64,000 nucleotides of DNA from contig JAAOMT010000523.1 in assembly GCA_016748015.1 (NCBI GenBank), forward strand, positions 525,757-589,756, in the 5' to 3' direction. The translations under genes were made by a program, and so were the position numbers. Under the pieces are notes generated by a model. The model was not told the origin of the DNA. It worked only from the letters and a program-made list of their open reading frames with translations, and made no database searches. The stretch is from Geosiphon pyriformis. Its lineage: Eukaryota; Glomeromycota; Glomeromycetes; Archaeosporales; Geosiphonaceae. Position 1 is the first letter of the stretch. Each line of letters begins with the position of its first letter. This document shows positions 12,102-24,408 of this stretch, one piece after another.

Positions 12102-13073
12102 TTGTTATCAGTAGAATTTAGCTATTAATTAGCATGAAATTACCTTCATAATTCCTATTATTAATTAGCATACATTATTATTTATTTCGATTATTACTTA
12201 TTATTTAATCAAATTATCAAATATTATTACTTAATCAATAATCTGATTTGTACTTTAGAAATTAAGATAATTAAATTACACAATACCCTGAACCATTTAA
12301 CATAGTCAAAATTTGCCGAAATTAATGGAAATTGCCTGAAATAATCAATAGTTCAGTAAAATAACTTGTAGTTTGCCAAAATGTATTTTTAGTTTACCCA
12401 AATTGTAGCAAAGAGAAAAGTACAAGTTCAAAGACTAGTACTACAGCAAGTTGTATAAAAGAAAAGCTTTTCTCTTCAAAAAAATGTATTTTTTCATAAG
12501 TATCTTATCATAGTACTTTACTTTAGATATCTTAATTAAAACAAATCACCTTTTACATATTTAAATAAAAATTAAATATTTAAAAACCAAATCCTTAAAT
12601 TATTACACTTGGAATTCTCTCAAACACAACTAACGTTTTGAAATTGATTAGCTACCAATTTCAATAAACTGTTAGTGACTCCAGGCCTGGATAGAAAACG
12701 TTTCCCTTGACACAATTCTATTTCTTTTATATTTCTTTTATTTTCTTTTTTTTCTTATTATAATCATTAGAGTAGCCTACAGACAAAATTTCTGTAGAAG
12801 AGTTGACTTTCACAGCAAAGTAACTACACATTTTTAGTGAGCTTCCAGATAAGCAATTCCTGGAAAAAAGTTGATGTTTACTACAACATAACTACACAAA
12901 GTAACTGGCATGGAATTGGCTATTCCACTTATAAGCTTAGCAGTTCAAATTATAAGAGATAATTTGAAGATAAATTCAGTTACTGGAGGTCCAACTACTT
13001 CTTAAAAATGTAAATTCACAGCAAAACAACATTAAAAACATTCAAAAAAAGAGACCAAAAACTTCCAGTAATA
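12102..13073 (+). repeat. 5' LTR of element B1 (family B)
   Basis: It starts TGTTATCAGTAGAATTTAGC and ends TTCCAGTAATA (mutated GTAACA). The upstream part holds about five degenerate 20-21-bp repeats around TTTGCCGAAATT (12310-12412), then TATAAAAGAA near 12456. A structured block at 12632-12702 combines an AACGTTTT/AAAACGTT stem, a GAAATTG/CAATTTC hairpin and the palindrome TCCAGGCCTGGA. A pyrimidine tract follows. It inserted into A-r0 at 12101. Confidence 0.88.
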
Positions 13074-13118
13074 TTTGGTGCTTCTCTACAGAAATAACAC
13101 AACAACAACAAATTCAAA
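13074..13118 (+). promoter_or_regulatory. Primer-binding site and leader of B1
   Basis: TTTGGTGCTTCTC directly follows the LTR. TGG at its start fits a site pairing with a tRNA 3' CCA. Only about ten bases are shared with families A and B elsewhere, so I do not assign a tRNA. Confidence 0.65.
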
Positions 13119-14620
13119 GTGGTGATTATACCAAACACAACAACTCTAGAGTATTATCAGTCAATTTACATCCATTGCAAGCAAAAATTTAACATTCCAA
13201 ACGGAATTGAAGTTGTCAAGAAATCAGTATACCAATACATTAAAAACCACATCAACAATTATCTTTTTGGAGATTACAATATTTCAGAAGTTAGAAACAA
13301 TCTTTACAATAATTTAGTGTACTATTCACAGTTGAGAACTAAAGACCTTGACAGTAAAACACTTGCTACCTACTTCCAAGAACTTAGTTTTAACATTATC
13401 AAGTATTGTGAAGAAACATATTCAGTACAGTCTAAATACTCTATTGACTTTGAATTAGAGACAGAAACAAGCAACAAAGACAAACAAAAACTGAAACAAT
13501 ACTCAAGTACCACTTCAAATACTCCAAAAACACCAAGAACAACTACCAAACACTTACAAACACCTGAACAAAGAACCAGTGTCAAATTACCACTTTTTAT
13601 TACACTATTTCCAATTTCACTTGTCCAACTACAAACACCAAATTCACCACTTAACCATTTCTCCAGACCAGAAGACTTTTAGTCATCCAGAAATCCTACT
13701 CAACAGCAAAAACCAATATTAACCAGCACCAATATTATTGATTACTTACAAGAAAACGAAAGTAATCATTCAAAAAACTTGGAAAGTGAAAAAACTGAAT
13801 CAAAACAAGAAGAAACCACAGAAAATAAAGAAGAAATAACAACTGCTTATATTGCAAAGATTCCAGAATTCACTGGTAAAGACAATAATACTAGCCCTCA
13901 AGAATGGCTTAACAAAGTTCAAAAAGCAAGAGATGCAAATAGTTGGAATGCAGCAAAAATGCTCAAAACAATCTCATACTTTTTCCAAGAAACTGCAGGA
14001 GAATGATTTGAAAACTTAGAAGAACCATTTAAAAACTGGCAAGCATTCAAAGATGCTTTTTTACAACAATTCACTGACAACAACACCTCTATTACTTTCC
14101 ATAATCACTTTTACAATATTAAGCAAGAAATATTTGAAACTGTTATGACCTATCTTGAGAGATTCAACAAACTTCTTTGACAAATTTGACAATTGGAAAC
14201 TAATGAATATTATTCTGATGCCCAGATTCTGGATTAATTCATAGCAGGATTAAAAAACAAACTTATTAAAAAAGTTCATTTATATGCTCCAGAAGACTTA
14301 ACTACTGCTATTAGACATACAAAGAACTATAAAATGACAATAGAAGAAGCAAACCACACCAAACTTGTCAACTTAACTATTAGAAAAACCAGCTCAGCAG
14401 CTGAAAAAAAAATAGACCAATTCACAAAAAAGGTTGAAAACTACTTTACAAACCAACAATAACAACAGCAGCAACCACAAAAATATCAACCACTACAATA
14501 ATGCAACCAAAACAATTTTAGATCACCATCTAACAACCAATCTTAAAATTGTCATTATTGTGAAATTTTAGAACACTGGAAATAAGATTGCAGAAAATTG
14601 CAAAGAGACCAACAAAACAG
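13119..14620 (+). pseudogene. B1 gag
   Basis: The frame opens at GTG 13119 (AAAGTGGTG), not ATG. An N-terminal domain contains LEYYQSIYIHCKQKFNIPNG. A Ser/Thr/Pro-rich stretch follows, then a retrotransposon capsid-like core from about 13845 (IPEFTGKDNNTSPQEWLNKV) to about 14400. The knuckle at 14550-14591 reads CHYCEILEHWK, stop, DC, with the knuckle Gly replaced by Glu. Stops include TAG at 13681 (CAG in the other copies), TGA at about 14004 for Trp, and others, all transitions relative to B2. Gag would form the particle and bind RNA. Confidence 0.82.
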
Positions 14621-15837
14621 GAGTAATCAACATTACTCTTCACCACAACAATCTTATTATCAACTAAAACCACAAAATCAAAACAATTACTATTAAACAG
14701 TTCTACAACCAATGCAGCAACAATATTAACAACCTTTACCAATTCAGCAATATCAAATACCATCCACTCAACAATATTAAATACCAGCCAGAAGATTGGT
14801 CCAACAAAACCAATTCACACTATAAAACCGTTCATTAACAAACCACAACAGATTTAATTCCAATAATCAATTAGTTCCCCGAAATTCTGTTCAACAAAAA
14901 CCCACTCAGTTTCACACTTAACTCAGTTATTTAACAATACAAAAAGAATTGAATTTTCAACAAACTGCACTTTTTGAAGGTAAAGTTGCAGCACCAAAAT
15001 TAAACCCTTCTAACAATACTATTCTATCAGCCCAAATTGCCCAAAATGCCAACTTTTCAGATATATTCCTATTTGGATTTGAAGCAAATGAATTACTATT
15101 TTTGCTTAGCAATGCAGTAGTCAATGAGCAAAAAGCTATTACTGCCATGTACACTAAAGCTATAGTAAAAGGAAAGCCCATCTGATTAATTCTAGACAGT
15201 AGATCTACTAAAAGTATCATTACCTATCAATTAATACAACAACTCAATTGAAATGTCAACAGACCAGCCCAAACAGTAATTGTTACAGCAAATGGTATGA
15301 AAAAAACACAGTAAGAGAAATTAACAACTTCCCATTTACCATTGATGGAATTACTATTCTAGTCAAAGTTCTAGTTATGGATGCACCCTAATACTAAGCT
15401 CTTGTCAGAAATGATTGGCTTCTCAAAACCAATGCAAAATTAGATTGGAAAACTCAGGAACTCAAAATCTCATACCAAGAACAATATACCATAGTACCTG
15501 CTACTTGTGGCGCTTTCAACAAATGATCAAAAAAAGCCCCAGTGTTTGAATTTGAGGAGAAAAAGGAAATACCACTTATTGAAACTTATATGGCACTTGA
15601 ATCAACATCCAATTGGGCTAAGGAAACAGAACAAGAGATTTTTAAAGAATCAAGAGGATGGAAGAAAGTTAGGTATTCTATATCAGAACCACAAAAAGAA
15701 TTACCATACATTCCACTAAAATGCAAAGATTATAAGAAAAAGCTTTTATCAATAGAAGCATGTATTTCTCCAGAAAAAGAATATAAAACTTGCACCTGTT
15801 ACTACTGTAAAACATGCCATAAAAAACGATTTGAAAC
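14621..15837 (+). pseudogene. B1 protease and start of Cys-rich module
   Basis: A Gln/Pro/Tyr-rich linker leads to retropepsin at about 15130-15420: AITAMYTKAIVKGKPI, then LILDSRSTKSIIT, where the catalytic DSG reads DSR. A one-base loss near 15300-15310 relative to B2 shifts the frame. The sequence then resumes with the linker (FEFEEKKEIPLIETYMALE) and the opening CKDYKKKLLSIEACI of the zinc-like module, whose first CxxC is already CxxY. It is cut at about 15837 in the CHKK region, where family C sequence begins. Confidence 0.75.
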
Positions 15838-16124
15838 AAAGAAGCAATGCAATAAGTAGAAAAATTCATAGAAAGAAACAATCTGATCCTATATTACAAA
15901 GCAACATACTGACTATACACCATTTTCCAACTTTGTCCAAATGTATTGTTGTATAGATTTATAAAGACAATAACAGTTAACAACATAAGACAAATTACCA
16001 ATTAATAATTTGAAGACCTACAAAAAACAATACTCAACACAACTATCAAACATTACACAAACGAAGACATAGGAACAGATACATATGATTTTGCAGAAGC
16101 TCAATTCTAAAAAAAGAGGGATAA
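15838..16124 (+). pseudogene. Family C 3' end fused to B1, with polypurine tract
   Basis: From AAAGAAGCAATGCAA onward the sequence matches the reverse complement of C-r (about 36320-36590), not B2. It encodes the last part of the post-integrase domain (an ATY-LYTIF-type block, then QKTILNTTIK) and ends with the polypurine tract AAAAAAAGAGGGATAA at 16109-16124, directly before LTR C. B1 protease sequence is therefore joined to a C tail with no pol between. Confidence 0.75.
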
Positions 16125-16956
16125 TGTTATTTGAGTAGAGAAATTGATTCAAAGTTATAAAGAAATGTAATCAGAATATGACATAATACAGAATAGTGCA
16201 CAATAATGTTGAATAATGTGTTATAACTTAGGATAGCACAGGATAATGTATTATAACATAGAATAACACAGAATAACATATAATAACACCAGATAATATG
16301 TATTAATGTAAGATAACTAGTAATAACATAGAAGAACAAAACAATAACAGAAATAACAAAGCAATAATTAGCAATAACAAAACAATTAGAAACAATCCTG
16401 TAAAACCAAAAGAATGTATAAAAGCAAGTAGTTATAGAAGATAAAAAGACAGACAGATAGATATGAACCACTAAACAAGAATCAAATATCCATATTTCTT
16501 TATCATTTATTATATTCTATATTCATCTTCTGAAATAAATTAATTATTAAGAAATTAAAATCATAAATTCATGTTCTTAAACTTTGTGAAATTTACGTAA
16601 ATTAACCATTATTTTATACCTTTATTCCAAGACAAATGCTCTTAACATAACCATTTCGAACTATTAATGATTTGGACCAATTGCTCTTGATTATGACAAT
16701 TGACAATACTAATTTATTTTTTTCTTTTATTTTATTTTATTTTTTTTATTTTCTTTTTCTTTCTTTTATTTTTTTCTTGTGGAGCAGCAACATATTAAAA
16801 TTGACTATCTGAAAATAGACTTTGTAATAGCCTGGTAAAAGAGAGAAGCTTCTAGGTTTTTGGATATTAACATTATCTTGATAGCTTACCAGAAGAGTGA
16901 AAAAACAACACCAAATCCTAATGACTGCACTTGTTAACTCAGAGAAAAAAGCTCAT
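16125..16956 (+). repeat. LTR C, 3' part interrupted
   Basis: It starts TGTTATTTGAGTAG after the polypurine tract. The upstream part has degenerate GAATAACACAGAATAACAT repeats (about 16180-16395), then TATAAAAGC near 16419. A CAATTG/CAATTG stem-loop lies at 16678-16702, followed by a long pyrimidine tract and CTGGTAA...TTACCAG arms (about 16834-16911). It breaks off at 16956, where LTR D begins; C-r at 35264-36304 shows the complete form is about 1041 bp. Confidence 0.82.
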
Positions 16957-17830
16957 TGTTATGGTTTAAGAATTTAGCAAAAAAATCATAAAAATAATAC
17001 AAACTATTCAATCATAATATAGCACAGTAATAATCTTAGAAAGGTAATGATTAACATAGTAGCAAACACTATCTTGTGATAATGGCAAGCACCAGTTCAC
17101 AATAGCAGTCAACACCAATTGGTAATAGCAGCAAACACCAGGTTGAAATATCAAAAAAAAAGTATTACAATGTGTTTTTTCATAGAACTACAAACATGTA
17201 TATATACAGTAGCTTTAATATTAAGAAAAAACAATCAAGTAATAAAAATCATAACTTATCAAGCAATAGATCCAATTTTATCCAACAAACTCCACTTTAA
17301 ATCGTACTTTCAAATTAAATATCCCAAGAAACCTTTAAATCAAAAAGAAATGAAAAAAAATATTTAAAACTGAATTATCATAATCCAAAGTATTAAGAAA
17401 CTTACTTGTATTATTTATTGAATGAAACTATCATTCATCAGCTGAATCTCTTGGAAGAATAATTCTTGATCAAGATTATTCACATTATTACTAATTGATA
17501 AAAGGTTTATTGTAAGAATTAAGAAAAGTGCTAAAGACCATTAACATTCTGTGTTTCTAGATTAGAGAAACACATTAGACAATTGTAAGAATAGCCTCAA
17601 AGAAGACTCCAGACAGTGGGTAGATTTCAGTTCAGCCTCTGAGAAGGAGTACATAAACATACACAACAATCAGGAATCAAAGAATAACTTACATCATGAC
17701 ATTAAAAAAAAAGCCTTCAGTATAACAGTGACATTATCACACAAATAGAATTAAGGAACTCATGAAAGACTGATTGCAATTAAAATGGGATATCGGCAAT
17801 TATATATAACAAGAAGACCATCCCGTAATA
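16957..17830 (+). repeat. Solo LTR, family D
   Basis: It starts TGTTATGGTTTAAG and ends CCCGTAATA (mutated GTAACA). It is 874 bp, the same length as the D LTR at 46084-46957. Four 23-bp repeats of the type CAAACACCA..TT...AATAGCAG lie at about 17061-17150, then TGTATATATAC at 17197-17207. A near-perfect 25-bp palindrome at 17457-17481 has the core TCTTGATCAAG. The ORF at 17119-17367 is LTR sequence. It inserted into LTR C. Confidence 0.85.
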
Positions 17831-18197
17831 CTTTTAATAAAACTTATTAAACTTTTAGCAATTCAAACTTTGGGAATTATTCAAAAACCTTAACATTTGA
17901 AGTCTAATAAATTCCAAACCCTGCAATCATACAAGGAAACTTACTTCCAATAGCCCAATAAAACCTAATTTTTACAGTATTAATAAATCAACAAAACTTA
18001 TTTGACAGCCCTAAATTAGAATATTAGAATGTAGTTACAATTGACTCTTATACATTATATATTTGAAAAAGAGCCAATTAGCAAAAACAAATAAGAATCA
18101 GAATTAGAACTTAATCCCAATTCAAATTTTACTAATAACAACAACAATTTAAACTCCACTAATAACAACAATAATTCAAATTCTGCTAATATAAATT
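17831..18197 (+). pseudogene. Fragment of LTR C tail and retroelement acidic linker
   Basis: The first 120 bases weakly resemble the rest of LTR C (AGCAA..CAAACTTTG). At about 18062-18190 one frame reads FEKEPISKN, stop, ESELELNPNS followed by Asn/Ser runs, matching the acidic linker ahead of dUTPase in family A (EEEEPISS...). No continuation into dUTPase is present, because a truncated LTR A begins at about 18198. Confidence 0.5.
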
Positions 18198-18643
18198 GTT
18201 GATAATGGAAAGATGAATTAAAATGATAATAAGTATTTTATTAATATTTGATATTTTTTTACTTCAAGTCATAAAATACTATTATATAAAGAAATAAATA
18301 AAGAATTAAAACTGGAAATTTTAATTTAAAGATTCTTAACTTTTGAAGGAAGAATATTTAATAATTATGATCTGTAAGTCTAATTGATTCTGAGAGTTTA
18401 ATTGATTCTAGAAGTCTAATTAACTAATTTTCTAGCTTTTGATATTACTGCTATATATACATAAATTTTATTGTATAAGATTTTTTGAATTTCTTAATTC
18501 TCTAACTAGAAATCCTGGAATTCCAGAAATTTTGTAATTCCTCATATAAGAATCTTGTAATTCTGGAATTCTACTTTTATTATGTCTATTCTAATTGGCT
18601 AATTTATGTATTAATATTTAATTCCTATATTCTATAAGTAACA
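18198..18643 (-). repeat. Truncated LTR A, minus strand
   Basis: Only the 5' half of the LTR (in its own orientation) remains: TGTTGATAATGG near 18198 matches the LTR middle, and the end ATAAGTAACA at 18643 is the LTR start. A TATA-like box lies near 18450-18466 and the GGAATTCCAGAAATT array at about 18500-18575. About 90 bases of extra AT-rich sequence interrupt it. It abuts integrase-tail sequence directly, without the usual post-integrase region. Confidence 0.7.
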
Positions 18644-20991
18644 ATGTGTTTGCTTCAATGATTATAATTGGTTCTAGATCTCATAGAATTTTTTCTGGTT
18701 TTACTAAAATTCCTTGTATTTCTAATTGTAGAATATTATTGGTGAATAATAATATTTGGTAATAAAGTTTTAATCAATTACTATGTGTTGCTTTGGCTAA
18801 GATTTTGTTGTCCTATTTTAACTTGTATATTCTATTTCCTAAAATTTTTTCAATGTGAAATGGTCTGTTTTATTTGGAGTCAAATTTTCTACTCCATTGT
18901 TTTTTTGTTTTGGTATAATATAGAAGTACTTTGTCTCCAATCTTGAATTTAACTGGTTTGTTTGGTAGTTGGTTATTGTGTCATTTTTTTTGTTTCTCTT
19001 GTGATTTTTGTATATTATTAGCTGCTTTTTTTCTTTTATTTTTTAGTGTTTTTATTAGGTTATATGTTCTTCTTAGCAGAATTTCTTAAAAGTTTTTTTT
19101 TGTTTTTGGTTCTGTTAGATATGTATTGACTTTTAGTTCAACTGGTAATATTGCTGTTCTATCATAAACTAGTTCAAATAGTGTTGTTTGTGTGGTATCT
19201 TGCTTTATTGTTTAATAAGCAAATAATACTAATAGTATAAATAAATTCTATTCATTTTGGTTTTTTTGGCTGATTTTGGCTATTGTTTTACATAATATTC
19301 TGTTGAATCTTTTGACTAAACCATTTGTTTGTAGATGATATAATAATAATAATGGTCTTTTGATTCCAAATTTTTGACTTAATTCTGTTAATATTCTGTT
19401 TACAAAATAAGTTCTTTGATTTAATAATAGTTTTTTTGAACATTTATGTTAACAAATCAATTTTTGATGAACAAATTTGGCTGCAAATTTTGCATCTGCT
19501 CTTTAAATGGCTTTTGTTTTTGGCTATTTTGTAAGATAATCTATGACTACTGCTATGTATTAATTGTCTTTGCTGGTTATTGTTAATAGTCTAACTAAGT
19601 CAATTTCAATTCAATTGAATGATTGCTTTATTTTGATTGGTCTTAGTAATTCATTGGGTTTTGTTTCTTTTTTTTTTGACAAGCATCACAATTTTGAACA
19701 TATTGGATGATGTTTGGATATATAGATAGCCAATAGTATTTTTTTCTAGTTTTTTTTATTATTGCTTCTTTATAAAAATATTTTGTTGTTGGATTTGAGT
19801 GTATATTAAATAGTATTGTTTTTTTCTCTGGTTCTGTAATTACTTTGAGTAACTGATCTGGGTATTTTTTGTTTTTTCGGTATAATATATTTTGGTAAGT
19901 AATAAAATATTTTGCTTATTGTTTTATGTTGTTTTGTTTTTTTTGAGATAATTTCTCTTTGAACTGTTGTATATTGATAAAATATTAAAATTGTTAATAT
20001 TTTTGTGTGTTTATCTTTTGTTATATTTTTGGGTTGAAAATGTTCTTAGATTTGTTTTATTTACAACAAACCATCAGCCTTTTTATTGTTTTTTTCTTTT
20101 TTATAATGTACTGTATAACTAAATAGTAATAATTCTATTTTCTATTTTGTATGACAATTATTTCCAAATTTTTGTTTTTGGATTGATGTTAATTCTTTGT
20201 GATTAGTGTACACATTAAACTTCTGACTTAGATATTTTTTTATTTAATAACAGCCCAATAAATAGCCAAATGTTTTAGTGTTAAAGTTCTATAGTTTTTT
20301 TCAGCTGGGCTTAAGCTTTGGCTGGCATATACTACTAGATTTTCTCTTTCATCTGGCTTTTTTTGTGACAATATTGCTTCCAAGACTTGTTCTAATACAT
20401 TGGTAATAATGATAAATGATTTGCTGTAATCTGAATAGATTAGTATTGGAGCTTGGATAAGCTTTTTTCTTAATATATCAAAAGCTTTTTACTGCTTTTT
20501 AGTCCATTTATATTTGATGTTTTTGGCTTAAAGTTAATAAAGTAGTTGAGCCAGTTTGGAGAAGTTTTGAATAAAACAATAATAATATCTAGCAAATTCC
20601 AAGAATGTTCTTAATTTTGTAAGATTTGTTGGTACTAAAAAGTTCTTGACTATCTTAATTTTGTCTAAATCTGTCTTTATACTGTTTTTGTTTATAATAT
20701 ATCTTAAAAACTTGAGTTCAGTTTTTCCAAAAAAACATTTAGTTGTATTTAATTTTAATTTGGCTTTTCTTAACCTTTCAAACACTTGTTGAAGATGATA
20801 AAAATAGTTATCAAAAGTTTTAGAAAACACATTGGTGTAATTCAAATAAACTACTACTAACTTCTATAGTAATTCAGTATAAATAATTTTTATTAACTAT
20901 TAGAAAATGGCTGAAGTATTAATTAAGCCAAAAAACATAACATCAAATTCAAAATTCTTTTTTCTGGTTGTAAATACAGTTTTCTTCTTAT
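18644..20991 (-). pseudogene. A-r1: partial RT, RNase H and integrase
   Basis: Read from 20991 down, the order is RT palm, RT thumb (VFSKTFDNYFYHLQQ and KLKFLRYIINKNSIKTDLDK within 20845-20534), RNase H (about 20510-20090), integrase zinc region with CDACQ at about 19678-19707, DDE core (about 19640-19280) and the GPY/F-like end (about 18990-18830). The RT active site YLDD is YLNY. Stops are frequent. The fragment lacks everything upstream of the RT palm, because LTR A starts at 20992, and everything downstream of integrase. Confidence 0.78.
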
Positions 20992-21819
20992 TATTACAAG
21001 TGATTATTTGGGGTTTTAAATCAAATAACAAACTTATAACTTGGTGCTTAATTGATTTAATAATGTTGGTTTCTGAAAGTTTTGGTTGAGTTTTTTGTAT
21101 AATAGACAGAAATTTACTTATTGTTTATCCATAGCTTTCCAGAACTACAATTTTGTCAAATTTCTTTCTCAATGTAATGGTTGGTAATCTTCTTAATAAA
21201 CTATTCTTAATTGAGTGTTCTATTCTTATTTTTGGGTCTTTTATCAGTTACTTATATCTTGACATTAGTACCTTCATGTGTTAATTCTTTTGAATTAAGT
21301 TAGTAATCCAAATAAACAAAGACAGAAAATCAAATAAAAAAAAATAAAAAGAGAAGATAAAAAGAAAGAAGAAAATAAGCCAAGACAATAAATGTTAGTA
21401 TTTGTTAATAATCATGATCAAGAGCTATTGTTCCAGCATGGTTAAGTATTTGTTACTATCAACATAAAGTGTTGATAGTGGAGAATAGATTGAGATAGTA
21501 AATAATTATTTATTAATATTTGTGAATAAAAAGGTTGTTTAGATTAAATCTAAACTGAGAGATCTGTCTTTTTTTTTTAATGCTACTGCTATATATACAT
21601 AATTAAAATTTTTCAATTCCTCAATTCTTCACACCAGGAATTCTAGAATTTCTGGAATCTTGCAATTCCTTTTGAGAAAAATTCTGGAATTCTAAAATTC
21701 TGTGATTTCTCATACAAAAATTCTGAAATTTCTGGAATCCTGAAATTCTACATTTACTATGGCTACTTCTGATTGGCTAATTTATATGCTAATATACTTC
21801 CTATATTTTATGAGTAACA
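20992..21819 (-). repeat. 3' LTR of element A-r2
   Basis: It begins TATTACAAGTGATT (mutated TGTTAC) and ends ATGAGTAACA at 21819, 828 bp. The next bases TTATTTTCTTCTCTTT are the complement of a polypurine tract. The array between the start and the TATA box consists of GGAATTCTAGAATTTC-type units (about 21615-21755). It cuts A-r1 in the RT palm. Confidence 0.85.
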
Positions 21820-22545
21820 TTATTTTCTTCTCTTTAATATTGAGCTTTATTAAGATCTCTTAATTCTAATTCTCCATTTTTGAGTATTTTTTAAACTTCT
21901 TTTTTGAAAATTACTTGAGTTATCTTGTTCTGTAATTTTTCAAATTGGGCATTAGTTATTTTTTCTATTTGGTTAATGGTAATAGTATCTATTGCCAAAT
22001 TAAGTAAGATTTCTGGTCGGTCTTGAAATTCAGTATGTAATTGATAAATAGCCTTGTTTGTGTTGTTAGATTGTTCTTTCTCACAAATTTCTCAAGTTGT
22101 TGTAATATTGTTGTATCAAATAATCGTCTTGTTTTATCTGTATATAAGTTTTGGATATTTAAATGTTGTTTCAAGTGGAAATAACAAAAGTTTTTTGGAA
22201 ATTTTTGTATTTACTACTTCCAAGTTTTTTTAGTTACTTCTTAATATAGAATGACACTTGTTGGCTCTTCTATTGCCAATTTCACTTTTAGAATTATTTT
22301 GTTGACAGTGTTTTCTGTTTTCTTTTGTACTTTGTATTAAGGTATTTTCCTGGTATCTTGGTATCAAATAGTTTGTTGGTTGATAGTAATTTCTATGTTC
22401 TGTTGTTGAATTAGTTAGAAAAGTTGTTGTGCCAGTATATGTATATTGTTGGTAATTTTCATTTTCTTTTTGTTGTCTTTGTTGTATATACTGTGTTTTT
22501 ATATACTCTTTTGGTTGTTTAATTTGATATGTTTGATTCAATGAT
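21820..22545 (-). pseudogene. A-r2 post-integrase domain
   Basis: Below the integrase tail, the minus strand has a Gln/Tyr-rich stretch (QIKQPKEYIKTQ), a decayed core and then KQHLNIQNLYTDKTRRLF with LEKFVRKNNLT at 22174-21989. This matches the second half of the domain in A-f, B2 and C-r. There is no membrane segment. It is the C-terminal end of the polyprotein, ahead of the polypurine tract. Confidence 0.68.
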
Positions 22546-23760
22546 TATAATTAGTTCCAGATCTTGTGGAATCTTATCTGGTTGGACTAGTATTTATTGT
22601 ACTCTCAGTTGTGGAATGTTATTGGTAGATAATGATACTAAATAGTAATATGATTTCAGTCAATTACCATGTGCTGCTTTGGCTAAAATTTTGTTGTCCT
22701 ATCATAATTTATAAGCTCCATTTTCAAGAATTTTTTCTATGTGAAATGGTTTATCTCATTTGGGGTCGAATTTTCCACTCCATTGTTTCTCTGCTTTAAT
22801 ATGATATAGAAGTACTTTGTCTTCAATTTTGAATTCAATTAGTTTATCTGGTAGTTGGTTATTGTGTTTTTTTTTGTTTTTCTTGTGACTTCTGGATGTT
22901 ATTAGCTGCTTTTCGCCATTTGTTTTCTAGTGTTTCCATTAAGTCATATGTTTTTCTCAACAATGTTCTTTGGAAATTCTCTTCTGTTATTGGTTCTGTT
23001 GGATATATTTGTATTTTTATCTTAACTGGTAATATTGCTGTTTTACTGTATATTAATTCAAATAGTATTGCTTGTATAGTGTCTTGCTTCATTGTCCAAT
23101 AAGCAAATAATACTGATAGTATAACCAAATCTCATTTGTCTTGGTTTTTTTGACTGATTTTGGTGATTGCTTCACACAATGTTCTATTGAATCTTTCAAC
23201 TAGTTTATTGGTTTGTGGATGATATGGTGATAATAATGATTTTTTTATCCCAAATCTTTGACTTAATTCTGTTAATGTTCTATTCACAAAGTGAGTTCCT
23301 TGATCTGATAATAGTTCTTTTGAACATCTGTGTTGACAAATTAAATCCTAATAAATGAATTCAGCAACAAATTCTGTATCTGCTCTTTGAATGGCTTTTG
23401 CTTCTGGCCATTTAGTGAGATAATTTATGGCTATTGTAATATATCTGTTGTCTTTGCTGGTGATTGTTAATGGTCCAACTAAGTTAATTCCAATGTGATT
23501 GAATAGTTGTTCCACTTTAATTGGTCTTAATGATTTACTGGGTTTTGTTCCTCTTCTTCTCTAACAAGTATTACAATTTTGAACATATTGGATAATATCT
23601 GGATATATTGATGGCCAATAGTATCTTTTTCTGGTTCTTTTCATAGTTGCTTCTTTATGAAAATGTCTTGCTGTTGGATCTGAGTGCATGTTGAATAATA
23701 TTGTCTCTTTTTTTGATTTTGTAATTACTCTGGTTAGTTGATCTGAATTTCTTTTGTTCT
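22546..23760 (-). pseudogene. A-r2 integrase
   Basis: From 23700 downward the frames carry the HHCC-type zinc region (SDPTARHFHKEA, then CxxC near 23565), a catalytic core with GINLVGPL, a SDQGTHFVN-type block near 23300, and the helix with the third acidic residue near 23200. The GPY/F-like end at 22860-22700 follows (WSGKFDP, Y.L). The ORF 23128-22859 is the segment between core and tail. It is interrupted by stops but better conserved than A-r1. Confidence 0.75.
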
Positions 23761-24408
23761 TTTGGTAAAGTATATTTTAATGGTTGATAAAATATTTTGA
23801 TTGTTGTTTTATGTTGTTTTGTTCTTTTTGAGATAATTTCTTCTTAAACTGTTAAGTATTTATATAGTGCTGGAGTTGTTAATATTTTTGTGTATTCATC
23901 TTTTGTTATATTTTTGTTTTCGATTGTTTAGATTTTGTTATATTTTTGAGTTAAAATGTTTTTAAATTTGTTTCATTCTTGACAAACTGTCAGCATTTTC
24001 ATTTTTTTTTCATTTTTTGTAATTTACTATATAATTAAATGGTGAAAATTCTATCTTCTATTTGGCATGATAATTATCTTCAAATTTTTGCTTCTGAATT
24101 GAAGTCAATCCTTTATAATCAGTGTAAACATCAAACCTTTGACTCAAGTATTTTTTCTATTTGATAACAGTCCAATAGATAGCTAAGTGTTCTAATGCTG
24201 AAGTTTTATAGTTTTTTTCAACTGGACTTAAGCTTCAGCTGGCATAAGCTACTGGGTGTTCTCATTTATCTGGTCTTTTCTAAGATAATACTATTCCCAA
24301 TGCATCTGTAGTAATTATAAATGGCTTACTATAGTCTGAATAGATTAATACTGGAGCTAGAATAAGCTTTTTTTTTAATGTATCAAAAGCTTCTTGCTGG
24401 GTTTGCAT
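23761..24408 (-). pseudogene. A-r2 RNase H, interrupted by element A-f
   Basis: The minus strand contains the RNase H blocks (TDAS near 24318, PVAYAS near 24255, TDYK near 24118) and the spacer to integrase. At 24408 the frame breaks at A-f. Joining 34482 to 24408 across the insertion with a single copy of the 4-bp duplication restores a continuous reading through YNWMETQQEAFD, the RT/RNase H connection. Confidence 0.75.
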
